From contig RHPI01002264.1 in assembly GCA_009103225.1 (NCBI GenBank), forward strand, positions 204,576 to 268,575: a DNA stretch of 64,000 nt. Reading direction: 5' to 3'. The position numbers and the translations under genes are program-made. This DNA comes from Chlorokybus atmophyticus. Lineage: Eukaryota > Streptophyta > Chlorokybophyceae > Chlorokybales > Chlorokybaceae. Of the stretch, positions 62,407 to 64,000 are shown piece after piece (within the stretch, counting starts at the first letter, position 1; every line of letters begins with the position of its first letter). The notes below the pieces were generated by a model. That model saw nothing but the letters and a program-made list of their open reading frames with translations. It did no database searches and was not told where the DNA came from.

Positions 62407-63915
62407 TCACGACACTGCTAGCATGTTGAAGTTATGGACGAGCTCTGCTGCAGTTGGCCGCATGGGCGCTTGCCCCGTACACCGTACTGCCATAATCATC
62501 ACAACGGTGAACGCCTTCATGTCCACTGTGCCAACCATCAGCGGATCCACTAGCTTGGCCGCGTTAGCCTTCTCCACCTTGCCTGTCACCTGTCCCACAG
62601 CACGCGCATGTGCGCATGCGTGCGTGGTATACCGTCCACTATGGGTACATGCATGCGTCATAACATGATACTGCTAATGCATGCAATCCATGATGCTGTG
62701 AATGAGGAGAGAATCATATGAGCAACACGTATCCATTGTAGGAGGTGTTGCTCGCCGGATGGTCTCGTATCATCAAATGGCTTTCTAGCAGTCAACACCT
62801 GCATCATCATCACGCCAAAGCTGCTGATATATCGCTCTCCCGCGTTCCCTTTCCACTCGCCGCACACCTGTGCAAACAGCAATGTCAACCCTTTCAAGAC
62901 ACCCAGAGACAGAGAAACTGCCACCGCATGTGCGTGCCTGCCCTACGCAAACACAAGTGCGCTCACTCCGGGCTGATATATCCAAATGTCCCACAATGCG
63001 CGTGCTCTGATTCCCTTCCAAGCGCTTAGCCAAGCCAAAGTCCGCAATCTGTCACACGAGGTGAGCCTTGTCTGAGTTTCAAACCAACATGTTATCGCTC
63101 CTCACAGTCGCTCTCACCCTGAGTGCGAGGTTTGCGTCCAGCAGCACGTTGTTGGGCTTGAGGTCGCGATGCACTACGGGAGGGTTGTGTGTGTGTAAGT
63201 ACTCCAGCCCGCGTGCAATGCCAGTCAGAATGCTCAGCCTTCCTGCCCAGGACAACGCCTTGGAAGCATCTGCACAGGAGAAGTGTTGGAGTGCATGGGG
63301 TCTATGGTAAAGAATAACATTTGTCATAAGCACATTACCTTGCACTTCCAAGTGGCTGTTGAGGCTCCCACCCACCACCAGTTCCATGATAAGATAGATT
63401 GAGGGGAAGGATTCATAGTCACTGCGATCAAGCGCATTATCAACGTCAAAGCCAACTCCTGTACAGTGCACAGTCAACGCGTCCCTGTCTGGAGCTGAAG
63501 TCACTGTAGAAGCAGCCCTGAGCTGCAGCTGTCAATGTAAACACTCACGCTTGTATGGTAAGGATGTTGGGATGCTGCATGCCGCGCAGTGCATTGACTT
63601 CTGCCATGAGATCCGCTTTGGCAAAGGCGCCGCCTGTGCGTGTGTCCACAACCTTCACCGCCGCTTGACGCTGCAACATTCATTCAACACATGTATGTTG
63701 GCTACTGCTGCAGCATATCATCTCCTGGCCAGATGTACATGTACATGTATATGCTATCGCCTACCAATCAGGAAACACTGCACGGTAAACAGACCCAAAC
63801 GAGCCCGCACCGAGGAAGCGGCTGGCAGCAAAGTTGTCTGTGGCAGCAGCAAGCACCTCTGGCGAGAGCGCCAAGCTGAAGCCACCTACGTTGGCATCAT
63901 TGGCATCACCCAGGA
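62407..63915 (-). CDS. RLK/Pelle-like protein kinase, 3' part
   Basis: Ser/Thr protein kinase domain related to plant receptor-like kinases; the 5' end lies beyond the window. Exons on the minus strand: 63765-63915 (LAAATDNFAASRFLGAGSFG, VYRAVFPD), 63549-63670 (QAAVKVVD with the catalytic Lys, MQHPNILTIQ), 63339-63484 (YLIMELVVGGSLNSHLEVQ), 63118-63269 (ILTGIARGLEYLHTHNPP, VVHRDLKPNNVLLD), 62967-63048 (IADFGLAKRLEGNQSTRIVG), 62729-62867 (SGKGTRESDI..SFGVMMMQVLTARKPFD) and 62407-62582 (KVEKANAAKLVDPLMVG, RPTAAELVHNF, TGA). All key motifs (GxGxFG, VAIK-Lys, HRD, DFG, GYISPE, RPT) are present. Two indels break the frame: one base missing in a C run at 62990-62992 and two extra bases near 62821-62826. 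Correcting each restores the intron phases on both sides. The first junction (63765/63670) is also out of phase in my reading. The kinase is either functional with consensus errors or recently disabled. Confidence 0.82.
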
Positions 63916-63923
63916 CTGGTTGG

Positions 63924-63925
<2 letters not shown>

Positions 63926-64000
<75 letters not shown>
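63926..64000. repeat. (GA)n microsatellite at the window edge
   Basis: At least 75 bp of GA repeat reach the end of the window. Read on the minus strand it is a (CT)n tract ending about ten bases before the AG acceptor of the first visible kinase exon, so it forms that intron's polypyrimidine tract. Confidence 0.95.

Overview
This is a stretch of nuclear DNA from a eukaryote of the green lineage. The best guess is a streptophyte: a charophyte alga or an early-diverging land plant. The evidence is GT-AG introns; a plant-type cytosolic ribosomal protein gene whose promoter carries telo-boxes (AAACCCTAA type); a RhoGAP-FH1-FH2 formin of the kind described in early land plants; an RLK/Pelle-like kinase; a DM13-DOMON-cytochrome b561 locus; a CACTA transposon; and a kangaroo/PAT-like DIRS retrotransposon. 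No species can be named from the sequence alone.

0-12 kb is the gene-rich part. The ribosomal protein uS10 (RPS20) gene on the minus strand and a microspherule-protein-1 (MCRS1) homologue on the plus strand diverge from one short shared promoter. The MCRS1 gene has seven readable exons and a roughly 1 kb pure (GA)n tract in its fourth intron. It converges on a large minus-strand gene that encodes a RhoGAP-like domain spread over three exons, followed by one giant exon with a long Asn/Ser-rich linker, a proline-rich FH1 segment (interrupted by an assembly gap) and an FH2 domain.

12-22.6 kb is mostly non-coding. It holds a decayed, intron-containing HSP70 fragment, clusters of a palindromic TGCCAGTACTGGCA-type motif, small tandem repeats and a hairpin.

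22.6-39.9 kb holds two large mobile elements about 110 bp apart. The first is a 9.56 kb CACTA (En/Spm) DNA transposon with an AAT target duplication, a minus-strand TNP2-type transposase and a divergent plus-strand second gene. The second is a 7.6 kb DIRS-order element with split direct repeats (A1...B1-A2...B2), reverse transcriptase/RNase H on the plus strand and a tyrosine-recombinase-like frame on the minus strand.

40.4-55.4 kb is one old minus-strand locus built of repeated DM13 exon triplets, DOMON-like exons and a cytochrome b561 end. It has many stops, frame breaks and damaged splice sites. One intron has been filled by about 10 kb of retroelement debris: a gag-like remnant, a degenerate Ty1/copia element and an unclassified block with a CCHC knuckle and a PHD-like finger.

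55-62 kb is largely intergenic. 62.4-64 kb holds the 3' part of an RLK/Pelle-like protein kinase on the minus strand. Its gene model works apart from two short indels and one unresolved exon junction, and it runs off the right edge of the window.
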